From JAXDTI01 sp034090045 (lineage in GTDB: Bacteria > Actinomycetota > Actinomycetes > Actinomycetales > Actinomycetaceae): 64,000 nucleotides of DNA. Positions 24,273 to 31,894 of this stretch are shown in pieces. The translations under genes and the position numbers were made by a program. Positions within the stretch are counted from its first letter, which is position 1. Each line of letters opens with the position of its first letter. The stretch lies in the NCBI GenBank assembly GCA_034090045.1, contig JAXDTI010000004.1, forward strand, positions 124,001-188,000, in the 5' to 3' direction. The notes under the pieces were generated by a model. That model was not told the DNA's origin and ran no database searches. It saw only the letters and a program-made list of their open reading frames with translations.

Positions 24273-24361
24273 GCGCGGGTGGCGGAATTGGTAGACGCGC
24301 TAGCTTGAGGTGCTAGTGACCCATTTAGACGGTCGTGAGGGTTCAAGTCCCTTCTCGCGCA
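24273..24361 (+). tRNA. tRNA-Leu (anticodon GAG)
   Basis: Class II tRNA: acceptor GCGCGGG with CTCGCGC, D loop AATTGGTAGA, anticodon stem CTAGC/GCTAG with loop TTGAGGT (anticodon GAG), a long variable arm (TGACCCATTTAGACGGTC), T stem GAGGG/CCCTT with loop TTCAAGT, discriminator A at 24361. CCA is not encoded. It is followed at once by an 84-bp tandem duplication whose repeat edges carry the same CGCGCA as the tRNA end. Confidence 0.95.
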
Positions 24362-24444
24362 CAGCTAGGCAGACCGAACGGCAAAGCTTGCTTTGTTGGT
24401 GAGGTCAACGACGCTGGAAGCTTGGAAACGTAGTTTCCCCGCGC
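24361..24444 (+). repeat. 84-bp tandem repeat, copy 1, directly after tRNA-Leu(GAG)
   Basis: First of two identical 84-bp units. Each holds two small hairpins: CAAAGC/GCTTTG and GGAAAC/GTTTCC. The unit starts on the tRNA discriminator base and ends in GCGC, so it repeats the CGCGCA junction found at the tRNA 3' end. No open frame. Confidence 0.97.
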
Positions 24445-24528
24445 ACAGCTAGGCAGACCGAACGGCAAAGCTTGCTTTGTTGGTGAGGTCAACGACGCTG
24501 GAAGCTTGGAAACGTAGTTTCCCCGCGC
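24445..24528 (+). repeat. 84-bp tandem repeat, copy 2
   Basis: Exact copy of 24361-24444. It is followed by an A/T-rich stretch ending in a T-run (TTTTTG near 24545) before the PEBP gene. Absence of any difference between copies points to a recent duplication or to gene conversion. Confidence 0.97.
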
Positions 24529-24582
24529 ATAAACATTTTCCCCTTTTTGCCGGTATGTTTATAGTGAGAGAAGGAGTTTTCG

Positions 24583-25116
24583 ATGGTTGATTTACTTTCT
24601 CGCCCTACCGCTCCAACACCTGCAGAGCTGTTGCCGAGTGTGCCGGTATTCTCGGTATCTTCCAGTGATTTTGTTGATGGCGGTCAGTTGCCGTTCCGCC
24701 TCAGTGTTGCCGGTGGCTCGGTGAGCCCGCAGCTGTCCTGGTCTGGTTTTCCTGCTGAAACTAAGTCTTTTGCTGTTACCTGCTACGATCCGGATGCCCC
24801 GACGGGTTGTGGCTGGTGGCATTGGTTGTTGATCGACATTCCGGTTGAGACGACTGTGCTGGATCGCGGTATTGGCGAATCGGATTTGTTGGTGGATGGC
24901 GCGGCTTTCCATTTGCGTAATGATGGCGGCACCTGGGCCTATAACGGCGCTAATCCGCCGGCTGGGGATCGTCCGCACCGCTATATTTTCACGGTTCATG
25001 CCCTTGATGTGGATACCCTGTCACTGGATGAGGATGCCTCGGCTGCGGTTGCTGGTTTTAATCTGACTTTTCACGGTATCGCGCGAGCTTCCATTACCGG
25101 CACGTTCCAACAGTAG
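24583..25116 (+). CDS. YbhB/YbcL family PEBP (Raf kinase inhibitor-like) protein
   Basis: 177-residue phosphatidylethanolamine-binding-protein fold. Seen: SPQLSWSGFPAETKSFAVTCYDPDAP, the GWWHWLLIDIP motif, the GTWAYNGANPPAGDRPHRYIF pocket segment and the C-terminal GIARASITGTF. No signal peptide. Bacterial members have no agreed function. It is followed 7 nt later by trmL, a likely two-gene unit. Confidence 0.92.
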   Translation: MVDLLSRPTAPTPAELLPSVPVFSVSSSDFVDGGQLPFRLSVAGGSVSPQLSWSGFPAETKSFAVTCYDPDAPTGCGWWHWLLIDIPVETTVLDRGIGESDLLVDGAAFHLRNDGGTWAYNGANPPAGDRPHRYIFTVHALDVDTLSLDEDASAAVAGFNLTFHGIARASITGTFQQ

Positions 25117-25123
25117 GTTCACT

Positions 25124-25585
25124 GTGCTGCATCTGGTTTATTTCGAGCCGCGGATCCCTGGAAATACCGGTGCTGCTATCCGCGTATCGGCTTGTACTGG
25201 TTCTTTGCTGCACCTTGTGGAGCCACTGTGTTTCGATATGGATGACAGGAAGCTTCGGCGTGCCGGTTTGGATTATCACGATTTGGCTCACGTAAAAGTT
25301 CACCCCAATCTGGATGATGCTCTTGCGGATATTCCGGGCAGGATTTTTGCGTTTACCGGACACGCCCATACTCACTATCAGGATGTGGAGTACCGTGATG
25401 GTGATGGTTTACTTTTCGGACCGGAACCGACGGGGCTGCCACAGTGGGCGATGCAGCATCCCCGCGTTGAACAGCTGGTTCGCATACCTATGAAACCTGG
25501 GGCGCGTTCGCTTAACTTGACTATTTCTGCTGCTATTGGTCTGTATGAGGCGTTGCGCCAGCTGGGTTTTCCGAACCTGGTTTGA
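25124..25585 (+). CDS. trmL: tRNA (cytidine/uridine-34-2'-O)-methyltransferase TrmL
   Basis: SpoU/TrmD-fold (SPOUT) methyltransferase that modifies the wobble position of tRNA-Leu isoacceptors (CAA and UAA in E. coli, established). 153 residues. Seen: EPRIPGNTGAAIRVSACTG (N-terminal motif 1), LLFGPEPTGLP (motif 2) and RIPMKPGARSLNLTISAAIGLYEALRQ (motif 3, knot). The start codon is GTG at 25124. A CAA-anticodon tRNA-Leu in this window could be a substrate. Confidence 0.95.
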   Translation: MLHLVYFEPRIPGNTGAAIRVSACTGSLLHLVEPLCFDMDDRKLRRAGLDYHDLAHVKVHPNLDDALADIPGRIFAFTGHAHTHYQDVEYRDGDGLLFGPEPTGLPQWAMQHPRVEQLVRIPMKPGARSLNLTISAAIGLYEALRQLGFPNLV

Positions 25586-25630
25586 AGGGTTAATCTGATA
25601 TACCTGCCCGATATCCGTTTTCATGAGGTA

Positions 25631-25659
25631 TTACGAGCGAAATAGTGACACAATAGACA
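25631..25659 (+). promoter_or_regulatory. Candidate promoter of lpdA
   Basis: TTACGA (-35-like) and TAGACA (-10-like) are 17 nt apart, ending 43 nt before the lpdA start. Matches to consensus are partial. Confidence 0.35.
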
Positions 25660-25702
25660 GGTACCCTCTCATCCACTACCGGTTTAGGAGCGAGATAACA
25701 CG

Positions 25703-27070
25703 ATGAGCGAATACAACTACGATGTCGTGATTATGGGTGCCGGTTCTGGTGGTTATGCCACCGCGCTGCGCAGCGCCCAGCTCGGCAAAAAGGTTGCACT
25801 AATCGAAGGCGATAAAATCGGCGGTACCTGCCTGCATCGCGGATGTATCCCCACTAAGGCTTTGTTGCATGTTGCTGAGGTAGCCGAGGATGTTCGCAGC
25901 TGTGAGGCTATCGGCATCCAGGCAAGTCTCAATGGTTTTGATACTCAACGTATTGCGGCGTTCCGTGACGGCACTATTAAGCGTCTCTACCGGGGGCTGC
26001 AGGGTCTGATTAAGAGCCGTAGGATTGAGGTTGTAACCGGTTGGGGGCGTCTCACTGATGCCCATACCGTGACTGTTGAAGGTGTGGCTTATACCGGCGA
26101 AAATATCGTATTGGCTACCGGTTCTTATTCAAAGACGCTGCCCGGTCTCACGATTGAGGGGCGGGTTATTACCTCCGAGCAGGCGCTCCAATTGGATTGG
26201 ATTCCGCAGCGGGCAGCGGTGCTCGGTGGCGGCGTTATCGGCGTGGAGTTTGCTTCTTACTGGCGTTCTATGGGGTCGGAAGTAACCATTATCGAGGGGC
26301 TGCCCTCTTTGGTACCTAACGAGGATTCCGCAATTCGTAAGGTTTTGGAAAAGGATTTCCGGAAACGCGGCATTGCTTTTCACACTGGCACATTCTTTGA
26401 ATCGGTAACCCAGGATGATTCCGGGGTTCATATTAAAGCTGGCGAGGTTAGTGTGGATGCCGACCTGCTGCTGGTCGCGGTGGGACGCGGTCCGCAGACC
26501 GCAAACATGGGTTACGAGGAAGTCGGCGTGAATATGGATCGCGGTTTTGTGCTCACGGATGAGCAGTTGCGCACCAATATCCCGTCCGTCTTTGCTGTCG
26601 GCGATATTGTTCCGGGTGTCCAGCTGGCACATAGGGGTTTTGCCCAGGGCGTGTTTTTAGCCGAGAAACTGGCAGGTTTATCTCCTGAGCCGATTCGTGA
26701 CTCTAATATCCCTAAGGTGACTTTCTGTGAGCCGCAGATCGCTTCGGTCGGGTTGAATCAGGATCAGGCCGAGGAGCAATATGGTGCCCAGAATGTTCGG
26801 GTAATGGAATATAACTTGGCGGGTAATGGCAAAACCCAGATTTTGGGTGGCGGCGGTTTGATTAAACTGGTCGCGGTCAACGATGGTCCGATTGTTGGGT
26901 TCCACGCGATTGGTTCGCGAGTTGGCGAGCTTGTTGGTGAGGGGCAACTCATGGTGAATTGGGAAGCTTATCCGGATGATTTAGCTGCTCTGGTACATGC
27001 GCATCCGACACAGAACGAGGCGATTGGCGAGGCCGCTATGGCACTGGCCGGGAAACCGCTGCACTCGTGA
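25703..27070 (+). CDS. lpdA: Dihydrolipoyl dehydrogenase (E3)
   Basis: Reoxidises dihydrolipoyl groups of 2-oxoacid dehydrogenase or glycine cleavage systems with NAD+. 455 residues. Seen: FAD motif GAGSGGYATALRSAQLG, redox-active disulfide GGTCLHRGCIPTK, NAD motif AVLGGGVIGVEFASYW, VFAVGDIVPG and the C-terminal catalytic His-Glu dyad HAHPTQNEAIGEA. All catalytic residues are present. SD TAGGAG precedes the ATG. It is followed 35 nt later by an E2-like gene, giving an E3-E2 pair with no E1 in the window. Confidence 0.96.
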   Translation: MSEYNYDVVIMGAGSGGYATALRSAQLGKKVALIEGDKIGGTCLHRGCIPTKALLHVAEVAEDVRSCEAIGIQASLNGFDTQRIAAFRDGTIKRLYRGLQGLIKSRRIEVVTGWGRLTDAHTVTVEGVAYTGENIVLATGSYSKTLPGLTIEGRVITSEQALQLDWIPQRAAVLGGGVIGVEFASYWRSMGSEVTIIEGLPSLVPNEDSAIRKVLEKDFRKRGIAFHTGTFFESVTQDDSGVHIKAGEVSVDADLLLVAVGRGPQTANMGYEEVGVNMDRGFVLTDEQLRTNIPSVFAVGDIVPGVQLAHRGFAQGVFLAEKLAGLSPEPIRDSNIPKVTFCEPQIASVGLNQDQAEEQYGAQNVRVMEYNLAGNGKTQILGGGGLIKLVAVNDGPIVGFHAIGSRVGELVGEGQLMVNWEAYPDDLAALVHAHPTQNEAIGEAAMALAGKPLHS

Positions 27071-27105
27071 ACAGCAATTACAGGTATTGAAGTTAGGAAT
27101 AGGAA

Positions 27106-28791
27106 ATGTCACAGACTGTTGAAATGCCGGCGCTCGGCGAATCCATTACCGAGGGTACGGTGTCCCAGTGGTTGAAGAAGGTTGGTGACACGGTTGCGGT
27201 GGATGAGCCGTTGCTGGAGGTCTCCACTGACAAGGTAGACTCCGAGATTCCCTCACCGGTTGCCGGCGTGGTTTTGGAGATTCTCGTCGATGAGGACGAG
27301 ACGGTAGATGTTGGTACCCCGCTTTGCCGACTGGGTGACCCCGGTGAGGTTGAGGGTAGTGCCGAAGCTCCGGCTGCGGCTCCTGAAGCGGTTCCAGAAC
27401 CCGCTGTCCCGGCAGCTACTGCCCCAGTAACGCCTCCAGCACCTGCGCCTCCAGCACCTGCAGCTCCGGCACCAGCACCCGCTGCCCCTATGGCTCCTCC
27501 CTCACCGGTATCGGATCTGCCCGGTTCAGGAATTCCGTCATCGGTGCAGCAGGTAGGCGATAAGAATGTAATCCAGTGGGCTTATCCGCAACCCCACAGC
27601 GGCTACCCCGGAACCATGACCGCTGAGGGGCAGGCAGTTCCAGCAGAAAACGCAGATTCGATTACTTCTGGTTCTACTGGACGTACCGGTTTGGTTACCC
27701 CGCCTGCAGTGAACACCCCGGAGGGGGCAGTAAAAGCGAATACCCCTGAAGTTGCTGCGCCGGCTGCTGAAATAGGTGAATCTCAAACTATTGATATGCC
27801 CGCTCTGGGCGAATCCATCACCGAGGGGACAGTATCTCGCTGGCTGAAGCAGATTGGTGACTCGGTTGCGGTTGATGAACCTTTGCTGGAGGTGTCCACC
27901 GACAAGGTAGACTCCGAAATCCCCTCGCCGATTTCGGGCACCCTGCTCGAGATTTTGGTTGGTGAGGACGAAACCGTAGATGTCGGCACTCCCCTATGTC
28001 GGGTTGGCGCAGCCGAATCAGCCAGTGTAGCTGAGGCTCCGACAACTCCAGCTCCGCAGGGAGCTTCCACTCCGGCAGCACCTGCTCCGGCAGCGCCTGC
28101 AGTTCCCACCCCGGCACCTGTTTTTGACGCGGCTCCAGTTTCGGAACCCAGACCGGGAAGTTCCGGATACGTTACCCCGATTGTCCGTAAACTTGCGGCA
28201 GCTCTCGGTGTAGACCTTGCTACTGTTAAAGGTACAGGCGTTGGTGGTCGCATCCGTAAAGAAGACATACAGGCCGCAGCCGGTCGGGATACCGCTACCC
28301 CAGCTGCTGCCCCTGCCGCTGCGGTCTCAGCACCTGCAGCACCAGCCGTGCCCGCAGCACCCGCTCCGGCACCTGCCGCTCCGGTTACAACAGTAGCCGG
28401 TCAGCTAACCACAATGGTGGAGGTAGATGTCACTAGAGTTATCGCACTGAGCGGTTCCGGGAGCAGTGATTTTGCAACCACAGTCCTGCCCTATCTGAGC
28501 AAGGCCGCAGCTGACGCTCAATCCGGTTATCCGGGATTGCAAGTTGATGTCATAACCACCGGGGCACTTCTTGAAACACCTGCACTAACCGGAAACTCCC
28601 GGGCAGTGCTCGGTGTAGGAACGGTGGTAAAACGCCCGGTAGTACTGCCCGGCAGCGATGGCAACGATACGATTGCTATTCGCTCGATGGTCTATTTGGC
28701 GCTCAGCTACGATGCCGCAAACCTCACCCCGGAAACTGCTGCACGCTTCTTGGCTACAGTACAGAACCGAGTCGAATCCGGCGATTTCTAG
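27106..28791 (+). CDS. sucB: E2-like dihydrolipoamide acyltransferase with two lipoyl domains and a degenerate catalytic core
   Basis: 561 residues: lipoyl domain 1 (2-77), Ala/Pro linker with a non-Ala/Pro island (about 150-235), lipoyl domain 2 (226-301), Ala/Pro linker, E3/E1-binding domain (about 350-390, YVTPIVRKLAAALGVDL), linker, then a C-terminal part recognisable as an acyltransferase core (MVEVDVTRV, GTVVKRPVVLPG, IRSMVYLALSYD). Both lipoyl lysines (STDKVDSE) are intact. The core is only about 130 residues instead of about 230, its middle is missing, and the active-site DHRxVDG reads DAANLTP, without the catalytic His and Asp. So it can carry lipoyl groups and bind E3 but should not transfer acyl groups to CoA (inference). 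No frameshift is seen. Confidence 0.85.
   Translation: MSQTVEMPALGESITEGTVSQWLKKVGDTVAVDEPLLEVSTDKVDSEIPSPVAGVVLEILVDEDETVDVGTPLCRLGDPGEVEGSAEAPAAAPEAVPEPAVPAATAPVTPPAPAPPAPAAPAPAPAAPMAPPSPVSDLPGSGIPSSVQQVGDKNVIQWAYPQPHSGYPGTMTAEGQAVPAENADSITSGSTGRTGLVTPPAVNTPEGAVKANTPEVAAPAAEIGESQTIDMPALGESITEGTVSRWLKQIGDSVAVDEPLLEVSTDKVDSEIPSPISGTLLEILVGEDETVDVGTPLCRVGAAESASVAEAPTTPAPQGASTPAAPAPAAPAVPTPAPVFDAAPVSEPRPGSSGYVTPIVRKLAAALGVDLATVKGTGVGGRIRKEDIQAAAGRDTATPAAAPAAAVSAPAAPAVPAAPAPAPAAPVTTVAGQLTTMVEVDVTRVIALSGSGSSDFATTVLPYLSKAAADAQSGYPGLQVDVITTGALLETPALTGNSRAVLGVGTVVKRPVVLPGSDGNDTIAIRSMVYLALSYDAANLTPETAARFLATVQNRVESGDF
27109..28008 (+). repeat. Internal direct repeat: duplicated lipoyl domains
   Basis: Two 228-bp segments, 27109-27336 and 27781-28008, encode nearly identical lipoyl domains (shared PALGESITEGTVS, DEPLLEVSTDKVDSEIPSP). 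They lie 672 bases apart. Confidence 0.9.
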
Positions 28792-28800
28792 GTCACAAAC

Positions 28801-28839
28801 CAAAATGGGGTCGGGGCTGAACGCCCCGACCCCATTTTG
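28801..28839. terminator. Bidirectional terminator between the E2-like gene and the kinase-like gene
   Basis: A perfect 17-bp inverted repeat (28801-28817 with 28823-28839) and a 5-nt loop. One strand begins CAAAA and the other ends TTTTG, giving a T-tract in either direction. It sits exactly between two convergent stop codons. Confidence 0.95.
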
Positions 28840-30057
28840 CTATATACCATCAGCTTCAATCGTCTCAACGAAACGACCTTTATCTGAGATCCTGAATAGC
28901 TTCCACCTGGACTGTTGCTGTTCGATTTCACTACAGCGCCCCTGAGAGCAACTGCGATACGCCCCCTGGACTATCTCAGCCTTTATCCATCCATCTTCAC
29001 GAGCAGTTGCGGAACGCACCACAGTATCAAGCTCGGACACCTCCAGTCCACGCCGCCCAATTTCGGCAAGTAACTTACGTTCCGAAGTCTCCATTGGGGA
29101 ACCGGGCTCGCAAAGAGCAAGTAGCCCATCCAAATCTCCATTGTTGAGAGCGCGGTCTCGCTTATTAAGCAATTCTTGTAGCTCCTGACGTTCGCTATCG
29201 GTATCCTGACCAACATTATTGGAATTGCCCAGACCCGATCTGTTCGTGAATAGCTCACCAACTGGCGGAAATAACAGCAATATAAGAGCCAGTAGCGCAA
29301 GAATCGGCAACGCCTTTCCCCCCTTGCGGGAACGCGGCATAGTGGTTGCCAGACCGCAAACTTCAGACTCAACAGATCGCCTAGCATCACGATGCTTAGG
29401 TAACACTAGCAGCGGACGCGGGTTCCCACGATGGCTAACGGGGTGAGTGAGCCTCAAAAAATCCGGTTTGAATGGAATTGACTCTCGTGTTTGTAACATC
29501 GCGAGCAATGCTCGGGAATCCACCCGGGAGCGTTGCGGACGCTGAGCCGCCTCCACGATTTCACGTTCTGCTCCGTACTCCCCTAACAGGGCACCCAACG
29601 CCCAAACATCTGCTGCCATTCCCGGTTTCTCACCGGGAGGGGCATAGCGATCGGTGCCCCACCTCGAATCAAACTCCGGGTCAATCAGCGTGACCTGATT
29701 GCCGTCCACCATGATGTTCATAGCTGAAACATCTCCGTGATACAGCCCAGCATCATGCAGGTTGACCAGCTGAGCGCAGACTGAACGTAAAACCGCCACG
29801 GTGTCATCTGCCTCAGCGTAGGGCAGCGGCACACCGGGCAATATAGTCATCTTGAGTGCTACTCTCCCGCAGTCTCCCTCGATAACATCCTGAATGCCGC
29901 AAGCACCAATCTCAGCGAAGCGCCTGGCAATCTCACGGGCTTTCGGGGGGATTGCCTTCAGGCAACACGCAACTCCCTCGGAATCATCAGCGTGCCAGAT
30001 AATGCCACGTGAGGTGACAACAGCCGGACAGATGTTCTCAAAACCTGGAAATCTCAT
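28840..30057 (-). CDS. Membrane-anchored Ser/Thr protein kinase-like protein
   Basis: 405 residues. The N-terminal kinase-like domain (about 1-180) has a candidate ATP-binding Lys in VACCLKAI, the catalytic loop as HGDVSAMN (Gly instead of Arg in HRD), and the metal Asp as IDPEF instead of DFG; DVWALGALLGE is the alpha-F helix. A basic linker leads to one transmembrane segment (about 250-270) and an extracytoplasmic domain of about 130 residues with CSQGRCSE, probably a disulfide. Catalytic Asp, Asn and metal Asp are kept, so activity is possible. The outer domain could sense a ligand or wall signal (inference). Confidence 0.75.
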   Translation of the reverse strand: MRFPGFENICPAVVTSRGIIWHADDSEGVACCLKAIPPKAREIARRFAEIGACGIQDVIEGDCGRVALKMTILPGVPLPYAEADDTVAVLRSVCAQLVNLHDAGLYHGDVSAMNIMVDGNQVTLIDPEFDSRWGTDRYAPPGEKPGMAADVWALGALLGEYGAEREIVEAAQRPQRSRVDSRALLAMLQTRESIPFKPDFLRLTHPVSHRGNPRPLLVLPKHRDARRSVESEVCGLATTMPRSRKGGKALPILALLALILLLFPPVGELFTNRSGLGNSNNVGQDTDSERQELQELLNKRDRALNNGDLDGLLALCEPGSPMETSERKLLAEIGRRGLEVSELDTVVRSATAREDGWIKAEIVQGAYRSCSQGRCSEIEQQQSRWKLFRISDKGRFVETIEADGI

Positions 30058-30166
30058 AATTCCAGCACACCACAGCTTTATCTTTTAGCAAACCCGGAAC
30101 CCGAAACTGTTGATAACTCAGGTGAATGTGCGAAATACCCCCTCCAACCGATAGGCTTTAATCACT

Positions 30167-30871
30167 ATGAGCACAAACGCAACGCCGCAGAAGAAACGCT
30201 GGTATCAAACAATCATCGACCTTTATAAGGTCACGAAACGCACGTATTCCTGGATAGGTCCGGTAATGCTGGGAATCGTAATCACACTACCAGTCACCGC
30301 TTTGATTGTGATGCTGCTGGTGCATCTGTCGGTTATCTCGATAGTTGCCTATACGATTATGGCATTGATGATCGCGATAGTGATTGACACTTATTTGCTC
30401 TCCAGTTTGGCTAACAGGGCTGTCTATCAACAGCTGGACGGGGTAAAAGGTGCCGTTTATGCTGTAATCAGCAATCTGAAACGCGGTTGGATCGTAGAGA
30501 CCCAACCGGTAGCTTTTAACCGTAAACAAGATTTGATTTGGCGGATCGTGGGGCGTCCGGGCGTAGTACTAATCGGTGAGGGACCACACTCGCGTATCTT
30601 CCCGATGCTGATGGAAGAGAGAACAAAAACGTCCCGAGTGGCTCCTAAGGTCGAGATCCACGTTTTACAGTGCGGCAACGAGCCTGGGCAGATACCAATC
30701 TCTAAGTTGCTCAAGACCATCAATCGACTCCCCAAGTCACTGGATAAGAACGCAATTCCGATACTCGGGAAACGCCTGGAGAGCCTACAAGGAAAGGGTG
30801 GTCCCGGCATCCCAAAGGGAGTGGATCCCACGGCAACGAAGATGAGCCGACGCGCATTGAGAGGCAAGTAG
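30167..30871 (+). CDS. DUF4191 membrane protein
   Basis: 234 residues with two adjacent transmembrane segments (about 33-55 and 58-80) and a long cytoplasmic C-terminal domain ending in a basic tail. The family DUF4191 is conserved in actinobacteria between lipA and glnA1 (Rv2219 position); its role is unknown. Here lipA is missing upstream and glnA1 is missing downstream. The ATG at 30167 is 109 nt from the divergent kinase-like gene. Confidence 0.85.
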   Translation: MSTNATPQKKRWYQTIIDLYKVTKRTYSWIGPVMLGIVITLPVTALIVMLLVHLSVISIVAYTIMALMIAIVIDTYLLSSLANRAVYQQLDGVKGAVYAVISNLKRGWIVETQPVAFNRKQDLIWRIVGRPGVVLIGEGPHSRIFPMLMEERTKTSRVAPKVEIHVLQCGNEPGQIPISKLLKTINRLPKSLDKNAIPILGKRLESLQGKGGPGIPKGVDPTATKMSRRALRGK

Positions 30872-30903
30872 CATTTAGGGTTGCTGCTGGTAAAACCCTT
30901 GAT

Positions 30904-30932
30904 TTGCATATTTTTTCATAGGCGTGCATAAT
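30904..30932 (+). promoter_or_regulatory. Candidate sigma-70-type promoter of the amino-acid ABC operon
   Basis: TTGCAT and CATAAT with a 17-nt spacer, 39 nt before the ATG at 30971. A clear SD (AAGGAGCG) follows. Both boxes match the primary consensus at four or five of six positions. Confidence 0.55.
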
Positions 30933-30970
30933 TTTAATGTTAGTTTTGTACGCTACTCAAGGAGCGAATA

Positions 30971-31873
30971 ATGAAAAAGTTTATTGCACTCGCCCTGACA
31001 GGTGTTTTCACCGCTGGAGCGTTGAGCGCTTGCGGAGCCACTAGCACCGAACCCGCAGCTGAAGGTTTTGATTTCTCGACCATTAAAGCTGACCCTGCAG
31101 TTGAGGCTCTGGTTCCTCAGGCCGTGAAAGATCGCGGAGTTCTTCGCAACGGCGCTTCCACCGACTATCCGCCTTTGGAGATGCTCAAGGAAGATAATCA
31201 AACCCCGACTGGTGCCGAAGTTGACCTGGCGAAAGCCATAGCTCTCACCATGGGATTGAAAGACGGCACCACCACTACCGAGACCTTTAACGCGCTACTT
31301 CCCAAGGTTGGTTCGACCTACGACATTGGTGCCTCGGGTTTCACAGTAACGGAAGATCGGGTAAAAAGTTACGATATGCTCGCCTATAAGGACATGGGAA
31401 CTCTCTACGGTGTAGCGAAAAGCAACCAAAACAAGTTTGATCCCACAGATGTCTGCGGCAAGACCATCGGCGTGCAAACCGGCACCTACCAGGAAACCAG
31501 CTTGCTGCCGAAACTGAATAAAGAGTGCACCGATGCCGGCAAAGCGGCCATTACCGTCCAGAAAGAAGACCTGCTGGACAATGTAATCCCCAAAGTTATT
31601 TCCGGCCAGTACGATGCCTTTATCGCCGATGACCCGGTTGTTGCCTACAATGTGAACAAATCCAATGGGCAGCTCGAAATTTCTGGAGACATATTCGATT
31701 CCACTCCGCTAGCTATCGTTGTAAATAACCGGGATCCGCAACTGAGCAAAGCCGTGAAAGCAGCTATGGATTCGCTGATGAAATCCGGAAAGATGAAGGA
31801 AATTTTGGCACTCTACGGTGCCGACGGTGGCATGTACTCCGAAGTGCAGCTCAACAGTTCCACCCAGGAATAA
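30971..31873 (+). CDS. Amino-acid ABC transporter substrate-binding lipoprotein
   Basis: 300 residues with a lipoprotein signal peptide (lipobox LSAC, Cys21) and a family-3 solute-binding fold: DYPPLEMLKEDNQTPTGAEVDLAKAIA, DIGASGFTVTEDR and the hinge region CGKTIGVQTGT. It should be lipidated by the Lgt enzyme encoded at 12 kb and capture polar amino acids outside the membrane; the exact ligand is unknown. First gene of a three-gene importer operon with its own promoter, next to glnE-glnA2, which makes glutamine or glutamate uptake a fair guess. Confidence 0.93.
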   Translation: MKKFIALALTGVFTAGALSACGATSTEPAAEGFDFSTIKADPAVEALVPQAVKDRGVLRNGASTDYPPLEMLKEDNQTPTGAEVDLAKAIALTMGLKDGTTTTETFNALLPKVGSTYDIGASGFTVTEDRVKSYDMLAYKDMGTLYGVAKSNQNKFDPTDVCGKTIGVQTGTYQETSLLPKLNKECTDAGKAAITVQKEDLLDNVIPKVISGQYDAFIADDPVVAYNVNKSNGQLEISGDIFDSTPLAIVVNNRDPQLSKAVKAAMDSLMKSGKMKEILALYGADGGMYSEVQLNSSTQE

Positions 31874-31894
31874 GCTGTTAAGGTAGCCTGAAAG

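Noticed and set aside
24361..24528. Two identical repeats as a mini CRISPR
   Set aside because: The units abut with no spacer and are 84 bp long; no cas gene is near.
24273..24583. Integrated element at tRNA-Leu(GAG)
   Set aside because: No integrase or foreign genes follow; only a 6-base piece of the tRNA end is repeated.
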